NCBI GenBank assembly: GCA_902761605.1
Contig: CACWLC010000012.1
Coordinates: 19,414-83,413, forward strand
Direction of reading: 5' to 3'
Source: an uncultured Prevotellaceae bacterium
Lineage (GTDB): Bacteria > Bacteroidota > Bacteroidia > Bacteroidales > Bacteroidaceae
DNA: 64,000 bases
Position 1 is the first letter of the stretch. The number at the start of each line of letters is the position of its first letter. Positions 33,501-40,235 of the stretch are shown here, in pieces. A program made the position numbers and the translations under genes. The notes beneath the pieces were generated by a model. That model was not told the origin of the DNA, did no database searches, and worked only from the letters and a program-made list of their open reading frames with translations.

Positions 33501-33598
33501 CTGGCATCCGTTCCCCAACCTAAGGTGCGGAGCTCATCAGTGTAAATACGTTCAGCAGGAATAAACTGCTTGATGTGGGATAAGAAATCGTTTAGCAT
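30584..33598 (-). CDS. FAD/Fe-S D-lactate dehydrogenase (GlcD-GlcF fusion type)
   Basis: 1004 residues. The N-terminal FAD-binding type 4 domain has PFTFRAAGTSLSGQS and GGIVINNASGMNCG, then the FAD oxidase C-terminal domain. From about residue 600 come two 4Fe-4S clusters (CIECGFCEVNCMSCG and CATDGLCSTSCPMK), and near the end CCG domains (MDRMCCGQIW, GCCGFAGDRGF). This fused layout is that of membrane-associated D-lactate (or glycolate) dehydrogenases. The divergent neighbour is a lactate permease, so D-lactate is the likely substrate, with electrons passed to quinone or menaquinone. The last codons (KKP, stop) lie in a tandem repeat. Confidence 0.92.
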   Translation of the reverse strand: MLNDFLSHIKQFIPAERIYTDELRTLGWGTDASFYRQIPKVVIRSDGEAEISKIVRACKKYNMPFTFRAAGTSLSGQSCTDSVLIVAGKHWERYELSPDAETIRLQPGIVGARINQILKPYDRVFPPDPASIGSAMVGGIVINNASGMNCGVHANSDRMMVSARIVLTDGSILDTGNEASKEAFRKRNPEFIKKIEALRDKVRADKELAERIAKKYSIKNVTGLNLRPLIAYDDPFDIIAHSMVGSEGTLAFLSEVTMKTLHDYKFKASAMVYFLTMKESCEAVVAMKKLKAGDDDLKMSAENLMVKSAEMLDYMSLNSVDDPVFLQYKKDVDAGKIEGVEPGDYHNLTAILTETKGITHEQLLEKIEKIKECLGQFRLYIPAEFTEDPAVYGKYWAIRSGIFPSVGGTRPIGTSCLIEDVAFPIESLPEATVKLQKMIADHGYSDACIYGHAFEGNYHFILNQSFADQHEVARYAEMMRDVAKLVVEEYDGSLKAEHGTGRNMAPFVKYEWGDKAYEAMKELKAIFDPDGLLNQGVIFNDDPDCFIKCLKPLPVLDYDFASVPDGGHYLMDPELSTAKETIEQVKRANKCIECGFCEVNCMSCGLTLSSRMRIAVQREIRDLEATGRDPQRAEILRKQYKYYGDQTCATDGLCSTSCPMKINTGELTHIIRQLDMNKSKLGYQVGEFAANHMAGIKSGLRVVLDVAHMAHLTLGPALMTHVCRTMNKMGLPLWTTAMPKKKRQPKPSDLTQFIIEKSIPQKEEEHSPLKVVYFPSCINQTMGQSKDGNMKHALVDEVIQLMAKAGYEVIFPEGMDRMCCGQIWESKGMLDIADRKSAELEAALWKASEQGKYPVLCAQSPCLHRMRKVMKKMKLYEPAEFIMTYLVDRLDFHPTDKRIALHLTCSTRQMGVDKDMIALAKLCSNNVFIPEGVGCCGFAGDRGFTFPELNRYGLRKLRPQIEANKIEVGYSNSRTCEIGLESNTGIPYMSIIYLVNICTTAKKP

Positions 33599-33628
33599 AG
33601 GGCTATAAAGTTTTAGTTATTTATGTGG

Positions 33629-33636
33629 CAAAGATA
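33629..33636 (-). promoter_or_regulatory. -7 box for the D-lactate dehydrogenase gene
   Basis: Minus strand TATCTTTG followed by CCAC, 31 bp before the ATG at 33598. Confidence 0.75.
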
Positions 33637-33733
33637 ATCAAAAAAAGAGAATAGAGAATGGAGAATGGAGAATAATTTTCTTGATTTTTGTTTTTTTTCA
33701 CTAAAATAACATTGGATTGTGACAAAAAGTTTG

Positions 33734-33741
33734 TAAATTTG
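33734..33741 (+). promoter_or_regulatory. -7 box for the lactate permease gene
   Basis: TAAATTTG followed by TCGCC, 62 bp before the ATG at 33803. The two divergent lactate promoters are about 100 bp apart, enough room for a shared regulator. Confidence 0.72.
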
Positions 33742-33802
33742 TCGCCATAACAAATATTTGCGAACTAAAACTTATATAATAATAACATAATTCAAAAAAC
33801 CT

Positions 33803-35407
33803 ATGTCAGCTTTTATTTCTGTCATTCCAATTCTGTTGCTCATTGTATTGATGATGGGTTTCAAGGTATCTGGTTACAAGAGTGCCATCGTTACACTCAT
33901 AGTTACAATCCTTCTTGCTCTGTTTGCTGCCCCAGCCATGGGTATCATCCCAGAAAAATATGCAGCAGAGAGCATCTTCGGCATCACCCTGTGGTCTGTC
34001 ATCGAAGGTTTCCTGAAGGCATGCTTCCCCATCATCCTTATCATCATCTGCGCTATCTTCAGCTACAATATCCTTTGTGAGACGAAGGAGATAGAGACCA
34101 TCAAGACACAGTTTATCCAGATGACCTCTGACAAGGGTTTGCTCGTATTGCTGCTTACATGGGGTCTAGGTGGAGTGCTCGAAGGTATGGCTGGTTTTGG
34201 AACAGCAGTAGCTATCCCTGCCGCCATCCTCATAGGTCTGGGCTTTAAGCCGATGTTCTCTGCCGTTATCTGTCTTGTGGCCAACACTGTTGCCGTAGGT
34301 TTCGGAGCTGTAGGTCTGCCAGCCACTACTCTCGCCAATCAGGTTGCAGCCAGTGGTGTGGCTACTCCAGAAGAGCTATGTGAGGTGGCTACCTTTATTA
34401 TATTACAGCTCTCGTTGATGTTCTTCATCACTCCGTTCCTCATCCTTATGATGACAGATCGCACGAAGATTCTGAAGAACCTCACCATAGCTCTGTTCGT
34501 AGGTACATTCTCTATTATTGTGCAGTTCTGCTGTGCTCACTTCATTGGTCCTGAGACTCCAGCCATCCTCGGTTCTGTTGCTGCTATCATCGCAATGTTG
34601 ATCTACAATAAACTCTTTATCCGTGATGAGAATCCTGCCGACGAGGTGAAGGTAGAGAAAAAGAACTTCGGCCTTGCAAAAACTCTTAAGGCCTGGAGTG
34701 TATATGGCCTGATTATCTTCTTTATCCTTATCAGCAGTAAGATTATTCCTCCAATTAACGAGCTTCTTAACAGCACTCTCGTCACAAAGTTCGAACTGCC
34801 AGTTATCGGCAACACCTTTAAGTTCGGCTGGCTGTCTAATGCAGGTCTTATGATTTTCCTCGGTGCGATAATTGGAGGCCTCATTCAAGGTATGAGTCTT
34901 GGCAGTCTCATGAAGTTGTTGGCAAAGACCACACTGAACCTCCAGAAAACGGTAGTAACAATTTGCTGCCTTGTTGCTATGGCAATGTTGATGAACAATA
35001 CTGGAATGACCAACGATATCGCTAAGGGTCTTGTATTGCTCACAGGCTCTGCCTTCCCATTCTTTGCTCCGTTGATTGGTTCTATCGGAACATTCGTTAC
35101 TGGTAGTGCTACAAATGCCAACATCCTCTTCGGAAAGCTTCAGGCTACTGCTGCAAGCGATCTGGGACTGGTTAATCAGGGTACATTCTTCGGTGTCAGC
35201 GGAAGTGAGACCAACTGGCTTGCCGCAGCTAACTGTGCCGGGTCTGAGGGTGGAAAGTTACTTTCTCCACAGTCCATCGCCATCGCTACAGCTGCGTGCG
35301 ACATGGAGGGTCAGGATGGTGATATCATGCGTAAGACCATGCCGTTCGCAATCTTCTGGATCCTTATGAATGGTCTGATGGTATTCCTTGGCCTGCACGT
35401 AATCTAA
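33803..35407 (+). CDS. L-lactate/D-lactate permease (LctP family)
   Basis: 534 residues with about 12-14 membrane helices. The LctP family signature regions are present: LEGMAGFGTAVAIPAAILIGLGF, split here as EGMAGFGTAVAIP and AAILIGLGF, then VGFGAVGLP and, late in the protein, GSATNANILFGKLQ. It is a proton-coupled lactate (or glycolate) importer of the cytoplasmic membrane. It is divergent from the D-lactate dehydrogenase, and together they allow growth on lactate made by gut neighbours. Confidence 0.92.
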   Translation: MSAFISVIPILLLIVLMMGFKVSGYKSAIVTLIVTILLALFAAPAMGIIPEKYAAESIFGITLWSVIEGFLKACFPIILIIICAIFSYNILCETKEIETIKTQFIQMTSDKGLLVLLLTWGLGGVLEGMAGFGTAVAIPAAILIGLGFKPMFSAVICLVANTVAVGFGAVGLPATTLANQVAASGVATPEELCEVATFIILQLSLMFFITPFLILMMTDRTKILKNLTIALFVGTFSIIVQFCCAHFIGPETPAILGSVAAIIAMLIYNKLFIRDENPADEVKVEKKNFGLAKTLKAWSVYGLIIFFILISSKIIPPINELLNSTLVTKFELPVIGNTFKFGWLSNAGLMIFLGAIIGGLIQGMSLGSLMKLLAKTTLNLQKTVVTICCLVAMAMLMNNTGMTNDIAKGLVLLTGSAFPFFAPLIGSIGTFVTGSATNANILFGKLQATAASDLGLVNQGTFFGVSGSETNWLAAANCAGSEGGKLLSPQSIAIATAACDMEGQDGDIMRKTMPFAIFWILMNGLMVFLGLHVI

Positions 35408-35409
35408 GA

Positions 35410-35514
35410 ATGCGTAACTCTCTCTCTTCACGGCTCACATACCGCATCATGGCAGTGGTGCTGGTGATGATGGTAATCATCTTAGGGAGGATGTGGAGGA
35501 GATATTCCAACTGA
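35410..35514 (+). pseudogene. 34-aa N-terminal fragment of a membrane sensor protein
   Basis: Starts 2 nt after the permease stop: MRNSLSSRLTYRIM, a hydrophobic run (AVVLVMMVIILG), then RMWRRYSN and TGA. The opening and first membrane helix look like the N-terminus of a Bacteroidetes HAMP/SpoIIE- or kinase-type sensor, but the frame ends straight after the helix. It could be a remnant of a deleted sensor gene or a genuine small membrane protein co-transcribed with the permease. Confidence 0.5.
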
Positions 35515-35556
35515 GTGGATTCTTGCAGCTGTTCATTACAGAAAAATAATCACGCT

Positions 35557-35826
35557 ATGAGCAAAGATGATATCAAAAAGTATCAGGACGAGATAACATT
35601 CCTGAAGAAAGAAGTGGAACGACTTAAAGACGAGTTGGTCCGTATGGTTAGTCGTAACCTAGACCTATCAGAACGTTTGGAATGGGATGTTGAATTGCGT
35701 CGTCGTACCCAGGTGGCCCGCGAGATTATGGAGGGACATGTAGAACGTCAGCGTAATGCAGATCTTCAGGATGCAATTGGAATGAGTCCTGTAGAATATA
35801 GGCTGATGATAACCCGTGACTTCTAA
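35557..35826 (+). CDS. Hypothetical coiled-coil protein, 89 aa
   Basis: From the ATG at 35557 it reads MSKDDIKKYQDEITFLKKEVE, a highly charged heptad-rich coiled coil, then a basic segment (ELRRRTQVAREIMEGHVERQR) and a hydrophobic-ended tail. Not recognised. No signal or membrane helix, so cytoplasmic. It lies 42 nt after the sensor fragment and may share its transcript. Confidence 0.6.
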   Translation: MSKDDIKKYQDEITFLKKEVERLKDELVRMVSRNLDLSERLEWDVELRRRTQVAREIMEGHVERQRNADLQDAIGMSPVEYRLMITRDF

Positions 35827-35935
35827 AGGGGTAAAGGTTGCACAAAAAGGGGTTTATAATAATGGAATTATATCTTTTTGCCTGCAAACAGTGTTAATTT
35901 TTGATATTTACCAACCATAACAGAAAAAATCTTTG

Positions 35936-35943
35936 TACCTTTG
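35936..35943 (+). promoter_or_regulatory. -7 box for the FMN-binding protein gene
   Basis: TACCTTTG followed by CCGACC, 26 bp before the ATG at 35969. Confidence 0.75.
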
Positions 35944-35968
35944 CCGACCGAAACAAAAAAACAATAAT

Positions 35969-36373
35969 ATGAACAAGAAGATAATAGTATCCGGTGTGGC
36001 AATAATAATGGCACTGTCTTTGCAGAGTTTCACCATGAAGCCAACAGATGACGGAGTAATGAAAAAAGAGGATGGCGTTTACGTGATAAACACCACAAAG
36101 ATCGGTAAGGACATAGAAGGATATAATGGCAATACGCCATTAAAGATTTACATTAAGAAAAATAAAGTGGAGAAGATTGAGTTTCTTAAGAACCAAGAGA
36201 CGCCTAAATACTTTGTCAAGGTGAAGAAGGCCTTTCAGGATGTTTGGAACGGTCTGAAGGTTAAAGATGCCAAGGCAAAACAGGTGGATGCATTGACAGG
36301 AGCTACATTCTCGTCGGAAGCAGTAATAAAGAATGTCCAGATAGGACTGGAGTACTACCAAAAGAATAAATAA
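35969..36373 (+). CDS. Secreted FMN-binding domain protein with a flavinylation motif
   Basis: 134 residues from the ATG at 35969; a longer frame starts upstream of the promoter. A signal-like hydrophobic start (VSGVAIIMALSLQSF) precedes a small FMN-binding domain ending in DALTGATFSSEAV, which matches the D-x-x-T-G-A-T-x-S-S motif where ApbE attaches FMN to the second Thr (here Thr113), as in NqrC and RnfG. It is a free-standing domain with no Rnf/Nqr neighbours, so it may be a periplasmic electron carrier. It lies 11 nt before an unrecognised gene. Confidence 0.82.
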   Translation: MNKKIIVSGVAIIMALSLQSFTMKPTDDGVMKKEDGVYVINTTKIGKDIEGYNGNTPLKIYIKKNKVEKIEFLKNQETPKYFVKVKKAFQDVWNGLKVKDAKAKQVDALTGATFSSEAVIKNVQIGLEYYQKNK

Positions 36374-36384
36374 AGGAGAAGACT

Positions 36385-37008
36385 ATGGGATTTTGGAATA
36401 AACTTTTCGGAAAGAAGGAAGAAGAACATAAAGTAGGCGGAATGGAGGATTTTATGACTCTCATCCGTGTGTATTTTCAGGCAGCAATGGCAGCCGATCT
36501 TGGAATTTCAAACCTCGCAGCACTACCAGACCTTCGCGTGTTTAAATCAACACTTAAGGTGCCTACGGTTAACAATAAACTAGGTGTAGGCGAGCGCAAC
36601 CGTTGTAAGAATATGCTTAAGTCAATGTACGGCATGGATGACGAGTTCTTTAAGGAGATTGACGGCAGTCTGCGTAAGCGTTGCAAAAAAGTTCAGGATG
36701 CTCAAAGCTATCTGCTGCAGTTCCAGGGATTCACTCAAGAACTGATGATGCTTACAGGCAACTTGATGAAGTTTAAACTCCGTCTGCCAGGATTCCTTAA
36801 GAAGGCTCTTTACTCAATGACAGAGAAGACAGTCAATGACATCTTCAACAAAAATGATTATAGCGACCCTGCAGTGATGAAGTCAGTTGTTGCGGTTCGT
36901 CAATACAGTCAACGTCTTGGATTCTCACAGAATTGGATTACTAACTTTGTATATAAAGTAGTAATGCTTGCTAAGAAAGAGCCAAAGCCACAAGATAACG
37001 AGAAGTAA
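36385..37008 (+). CDS. Hypothetical protein, 207 aa, co-transcribed with the FMN-binding protein
   Basis: Not recognised. Starts MGFWNKLFGKKEEEH and is mostly helical and basic, with Cys at about 75 and 99, a middle segment FKLRLPGFLKKALYSMTEK and a Lys/Pro-rich end. No signal peptide or clear membrane helix. It is 11 nt downstream of the FMN-binding gene with no promoter between. Confidence 0.7.
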   Translation: MGFWNKLFGKKEEEHKVGGMEDFMTLIRVYFQAAMAADLGISNLAALPDLRVFKSTLKVPTVNNKLGVGERNRCKNMLKSMYGMDDEFFKEIDGSLRKRCKKVQDAQSYLLQFQGFTQELMMLTGNLMKFKLRLPGFLKKALYSMTEKTVNDIFNKNDYSDPAVMKSVVAVRQYSQRLGFSQNWITNFVYKVVMLAKKEPKPQDNEK

Positions 37009-37106
37009 ATAGTTAAGAATTAAGAAAAACTGCGACCAAAGGTTAAAACCTGTTAATCGCAGTTAAACTCTCATTTCACGAGTATTCATTTTTCAATTAA
37101 AATGTA

Positions 37107-37114
37107 TAACTTTG
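37107..37114 (+). promoter_or_regulatory. -7 box for the coiled-coil/zapA/rny operon
   Basis: TAACTTTG followed by TGGAC, 26 bp before the ATG at 37133. Confidence 0.72.
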
Positions 37115-37132
37115 TGGACAAAATAAAAATTT

Positions 37133-37435
37133 ATGAGTTCAAATGAGCAAATAATTGCTGTGTTTCAGACCCGTGTGAGGGATATGCTTGAGCGCTTCAA
37201 ACAATTGAAGCAGGAGAATGCAGACCTTCTTAAGACGGTGGAGAAAAACGAGCAGGACATCAAAGACCTACGTGCGCAGCTTGCTCAAGCGGACAACGAT
37301 TATAATGCCCTGAAACTGGCTAAGATGGTTGAGATTACCGACGGAGATTTGGAAACCGCCAAGAGTCGCATCAGCCAGATGGTAAGGGACATAAACAAGT
37401 GCATTGCTATCTTGAGTGACGAACAGGAACAATAA
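37133..37435 (+). CDS. Coiled-coil protein upstream of zapA
   Basis: 100 residues. A long heptad region (about residues 15-65: LERFKQLKQENADLLKTVE and onward) is followed by a short C-terminal helix. No membrane segment. The position 12 nt before zapA suggests a division-related partner with a ZapB-like shape, although no sequence identity to ZapB can be claimed. In Bacteroidetes a small coiled-coil ORF commonly precedes zapA. Confidence 0.75.
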   Translation: MSSNEQIIAVFQTRVRDMLERFKQLKQENADLLKTVEKNEQDIKDLRAQLAQADNDYNALKLAKMVEITDGDLETAKSRISQMVRDINKCIAILSDEQEQ

Positions 37436-37447
37436 AGAGAAGACACG

Positions 37448-37747
37448 ATGCCAGGAGTGAACGAAGAGAGACTACATATCCGACTGCATGTCTACGATGA
37501 GGAGATAGAAGTAACAGTTAAGAGGGAGGACGAAGAGTTCTACCGTCTTGCTGCCAAGCTCATCACTGACCGCTACAACGCCTATGCGCAGGCATATAAG
37601 GGCCGCAAGACCGAGCATACCATCTCGCTTATGACCCTTATTGATATCGCCCTGCTATACCAGAAGACGAAGCGTAAAAATGACACCGGACCATATAATG
37701 ATATTCTCAAGAAGTTGACTTCCGACATCGAGGAAGCTCTTAAATAG
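37448..37747 (+). CDS. zapA: Cell division protein ZapA
   Basis: 99 residues: RLHIRLHVYDEEIEVTVKRED with the N-terminal beta-hairpin head, FYRLAAKLITDRYNAY, and a helical stalk containing HTISLMTLIDIALLY. This is the ZapA fold, which bundles FtsZ filaments at midcell. It lies between the coiled-coil gene and rny. Confidence 0.85.
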   Translation: MPGVNEERLHIRLHVYDEEIEVTVKREDEEFYRLAAKLITDRYNAYAQAYKGRKTEHTISLMTLIDIALLYQKTKRKNDTGPYNDILKKLTSDIEEALK

Positions 37748-37777
37748 AGAATATTATTTAACTACATATATTTTTTT

Positions 37778-39319
37778 ATGGATTTAATTTTCGTATTACT
37801 AATTGCCGCAGGCGCACTCGCATTGGGTGGTGTCGGCGGATATCTTATTTTCAGATACGTCCTCAAGGGCAAATACAGAGAGATGATTGACTCTGCAACG
37901 AAAGAAGCTGACGTCATCAAGGAAAAGAAACTGCTTGAAGTTAAGGAGAAGTTCCTCAACAAGAAATCGGAACTCGAGAAGGAGGCTCAGCAGCGGAACC
38001 AGCAGATTCAGCAAAACGAGAACCGTCTTAAGCAGCGTGAGCTGAGCATTAATCAGCGTCAGGAAGAACTCGGACGCCGTAAGAATGAACTTGACAACCA
38101 GCAGCAACGTATTGAGAATGAGAAAAAACTCCTCACTATCAAAGCAGAGGAACTTGAGAAGATGCAGCTAAAAGAGCGTGAGAAGCTCGAAGAAGTATCT
38201 GGCCTGAGTGCCGAAGATGCAAAGGCTCGTCTGATTGAGTCGATGAAAGATGAGGCAAAGACAGCCGCAGCCAGCTATATTAATGAAATCATGGATGAGG
38301 CAAAGCTCAATGCCGACCAGCAGGCTAAGAAGATTGTAATACAGACAATTCAGCGTGTGGCTACCGAGACTGCAGTAGAAAACTCTGTCAGCGTGTTCCA
38401 TATCGAGAACGATGAGGTAAAGGGGCGTATCATCGGACGTGAAGGTCGAAACATACGTGCCCTCGAGGCAGCTGCAGGTGTTGAGATCGTGGTAGACGAT
38501 ACTCCTGAAGCTATCGTAATATCAGGTTTTGATCCCGTACGCCGCGAGGTTTGCCGTCTGGCTCTCCACCAGCTTGTTAGTGACGGACGTATCCATCCCG
38601 CACGTATCGAAGAGGTGGTAGCAAAGGTTAAGAAACAGCTTGACAATGAGATTATCGAGACTGGTAAGCGTACTGCCATCGACTTGGGAATACATGGTCT
38701 ACATCCAGAACTTATACGTATCATCGGTAAGATGAAGTACCGTTCAAGCTATGGACAGAATCTGCTTCAGCATGCACGCGAAACAGCTAATCTCTGTTCG
38801 GTAATGGCTGCAGAACTTGGTCTTAATCCAAAGAAAGCTAAGCGAGCCGGTCTGCTTCACGATATAGGTAAGGTGCCCGATGAAGAGAGTGAGATGCCTC
38901 ACGCACTCTACGGTGCAAAGATAGCAGAGATGTTTAAGGAGAAACCTGATATCTGCAACGCAATCGGTGCCCACCACGATGAGATGGAGATGCAGACATT
39001 GCTGGCTCCTATCGTCCAGGTGTGTGACGCTATCTCTGGTGCACGTCCAGGTGCTCGTCGTGAGATAGTAGAAGCCTATATTAAGCGTCTTAACGACCTC
39101 GAGGCTATCGCCATGTCGTATCCCGGTGTCACCAAGACCTATGCCATCCAGGCTGGTCGTGAACTGCGTGTTATCGTAGGTGCCGACAAGATGAGCGACG
39201 CCGAGACAGAGGCTCTGAGTGGTGAGATAGCGACAAAGATCCAGAATGAGATGACTTACCCAGGACAGGTTAAGATTACAGTTATCCGTGAGACCCGTAG
39301 CGTGGCTTACGCAAAATAA
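37778..39319 (+). CDS. rny: Ribonuclease Y
   Basis: 513 residues: an N-terminal membrane helix ([21 protein letters not shown]), a coiled coil to about residue 190, a KH domain ([21 protein letters not shown]), then an HD domain with [17 protein letters not shown] and [11 protein letters not shown], ending [12 protein letters not shown]. It is the membrane endoribonuclease that initiates mRNA decay. It is 30 nt downstream of zapA. Confidence 0.96.
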   Translation: MDLIFVLLIAAGALALGGVGGYLIFRYVLKGKYREMIDSATKEADVIKEKKLLEVKEKFLNKKSELEKEAQQRNQQIQQNENRLKQRELSINQRQEELGRRKNELDNQQQRIENEKKLLTIKAEELEKMQLKEREKLEEVSGLSAEDAKARLIESMKDEAKTAAASYINEIMDEAKLNADQQAKKIVIQTIQRVATETAVENSVSVFHIENDEVKGRIIGREGRNIRALEAAAGVEIVVDDTPEAIVISGFDPVRREVCRLALHQLVSDGRIHPARIEEVVAKVKKQLDNEIIETGKRTAIDLGIHGLHPELIRIIGKMKYRSSYGQNLLQHARETANLCSVMAAELGLNPKKAKRAGLLHDIGKVPDEESEMPHALYGAKIAEMFKEKPDICNAIGAHHDEMEMQTLLAPIVQVCDAISGARPGARREIVEAYIKRLNDLEAIAMSYPGVTKTYAIQAGRELRVIVGADKMSDAETEALSGEIATKIQNEMTYPGQVKITVIRETRSVAYAK

Positions 39320-39331
39320 AACAATAAGGAG

Positions 39332-40204
39332 ATGAAAGGAATCGTATTAGCAGGCGGTAGCGGCACTCGCCTCTACCCTATTACAAAAGGAATCAGCAAA
39401 CAACTGATACCAATCTTTGATAAGCCGATGATATATTATCCTATCTCGGCACTCATGTTGGCGGGGATACGAGATATACTTATCATCTCCACTCCCCATG
39501 ACCTTCCAGGATTCAAGCGTCTGCTTGGCGATGGCTCTGACCTCGGAGTAAGATTCGAATATGCAGAACAACCATCTCCCGATGGACTGGCACAGGCTTT
39601 CATTATCGGAGAGAAGTTTATAGGTGACGACTGCGCTTGTCTGGTACTTGGGGATAACATCTTCTATGGTTCTGGATTCACTGGTCTGTTACGTCAGAGC
39701 GTGGAGAATGCTGAGAAAAATGGACTGGCAACGGTTTTCGGTTACTACGTAAACGACCCAGAACGTTATGGTGTGGCAGAATTTGATGCAGATGGCAATT
39801 GTCTCAGCATTGAGGAGAAGCCACAGAATCCTAAGTCAAATTACGCTGTCGTAGGTCTCTACTTCTATCCAAACAGTGTGGTGGATATCGCTAAGAACAT
39901 CAAACCGTCAGCACGTGGAGAGCTTGAGATCACCACTGTTAATCAGGAATATCTTGCCCACCAGAAGCTGAAGGTACAGACCCTTCAACGTGGATTCGCT
40001 TGGCTCGACACCGGTACCCACGACTCTCTTTCCGAGGCCTCAACATTCATCGAGGTAATAGAGAAACGCCAAGGACTGAAGGTTGCCTGTCTGGAAGAGA
40101 TTGCGTTTAAACGTGGCTGGATTACGAAAGAGAAACTTCAAGAAGTAGCTCAGCCAATGGCAAAGAATGATTACGGAAAATATCTTCTTAGCTTAGTAAA
40201 ATAA
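39332..40204 (+). CDS. rfbA: Glucose-1-phosphate thymidylyltransferase
   Basis: 290 residues, the family length. Motifs: [62 protein letters not shown] (split: [16 protein letters not shown]) and [10 protein letters not shown]. It makes dTDP-glucose, the first step to dTDP-rhamnose; rfbD lies 8.5 kb away on the other strand. It is the last gene of the zapA/rny run (12-nt gap) and is followed by a terminator. Confidence 0.95.
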   Translation: MKGIVLAGGSGTRLYPITKGISKQLIPIFDKPMIYYPISALMLAGIRDILIISTPHDLPGFKRLLGDGSDLGVRFEYAEQPSPDGLAQAFIIGEKFIGDDCACLVLGDNIFYGSGFTGLLRQSVENAEKNGLATVFGYYVNDPERYGVAEFDADGNCLSIEEKPQNPKSNYAVVGLYFYPNSVVDIAKNIKPSARGELEITTVNQEYLAHQKLKVQTLQRGFAWLDTGTHDSLSEASTFIEVIEKRQGLKVACLEEIAFKRGWITKEKLQEVAQPMAKNDYGKYLLSLVK

Positions 40205-40207
40205 AAG

Positions 40208-40235
40208 AATCCCGCCAAAATTGGCGGGATTTCTG
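40208..40235. terminator. Bidirectional terminator between rfbA and the kinase-nucleotidyltransferase gene
   Basis: AATCCCGCCAA (40208-40218) pairs with TTGGCGGGATT (40221-40231) between converging stops. Confidence 0.9.
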
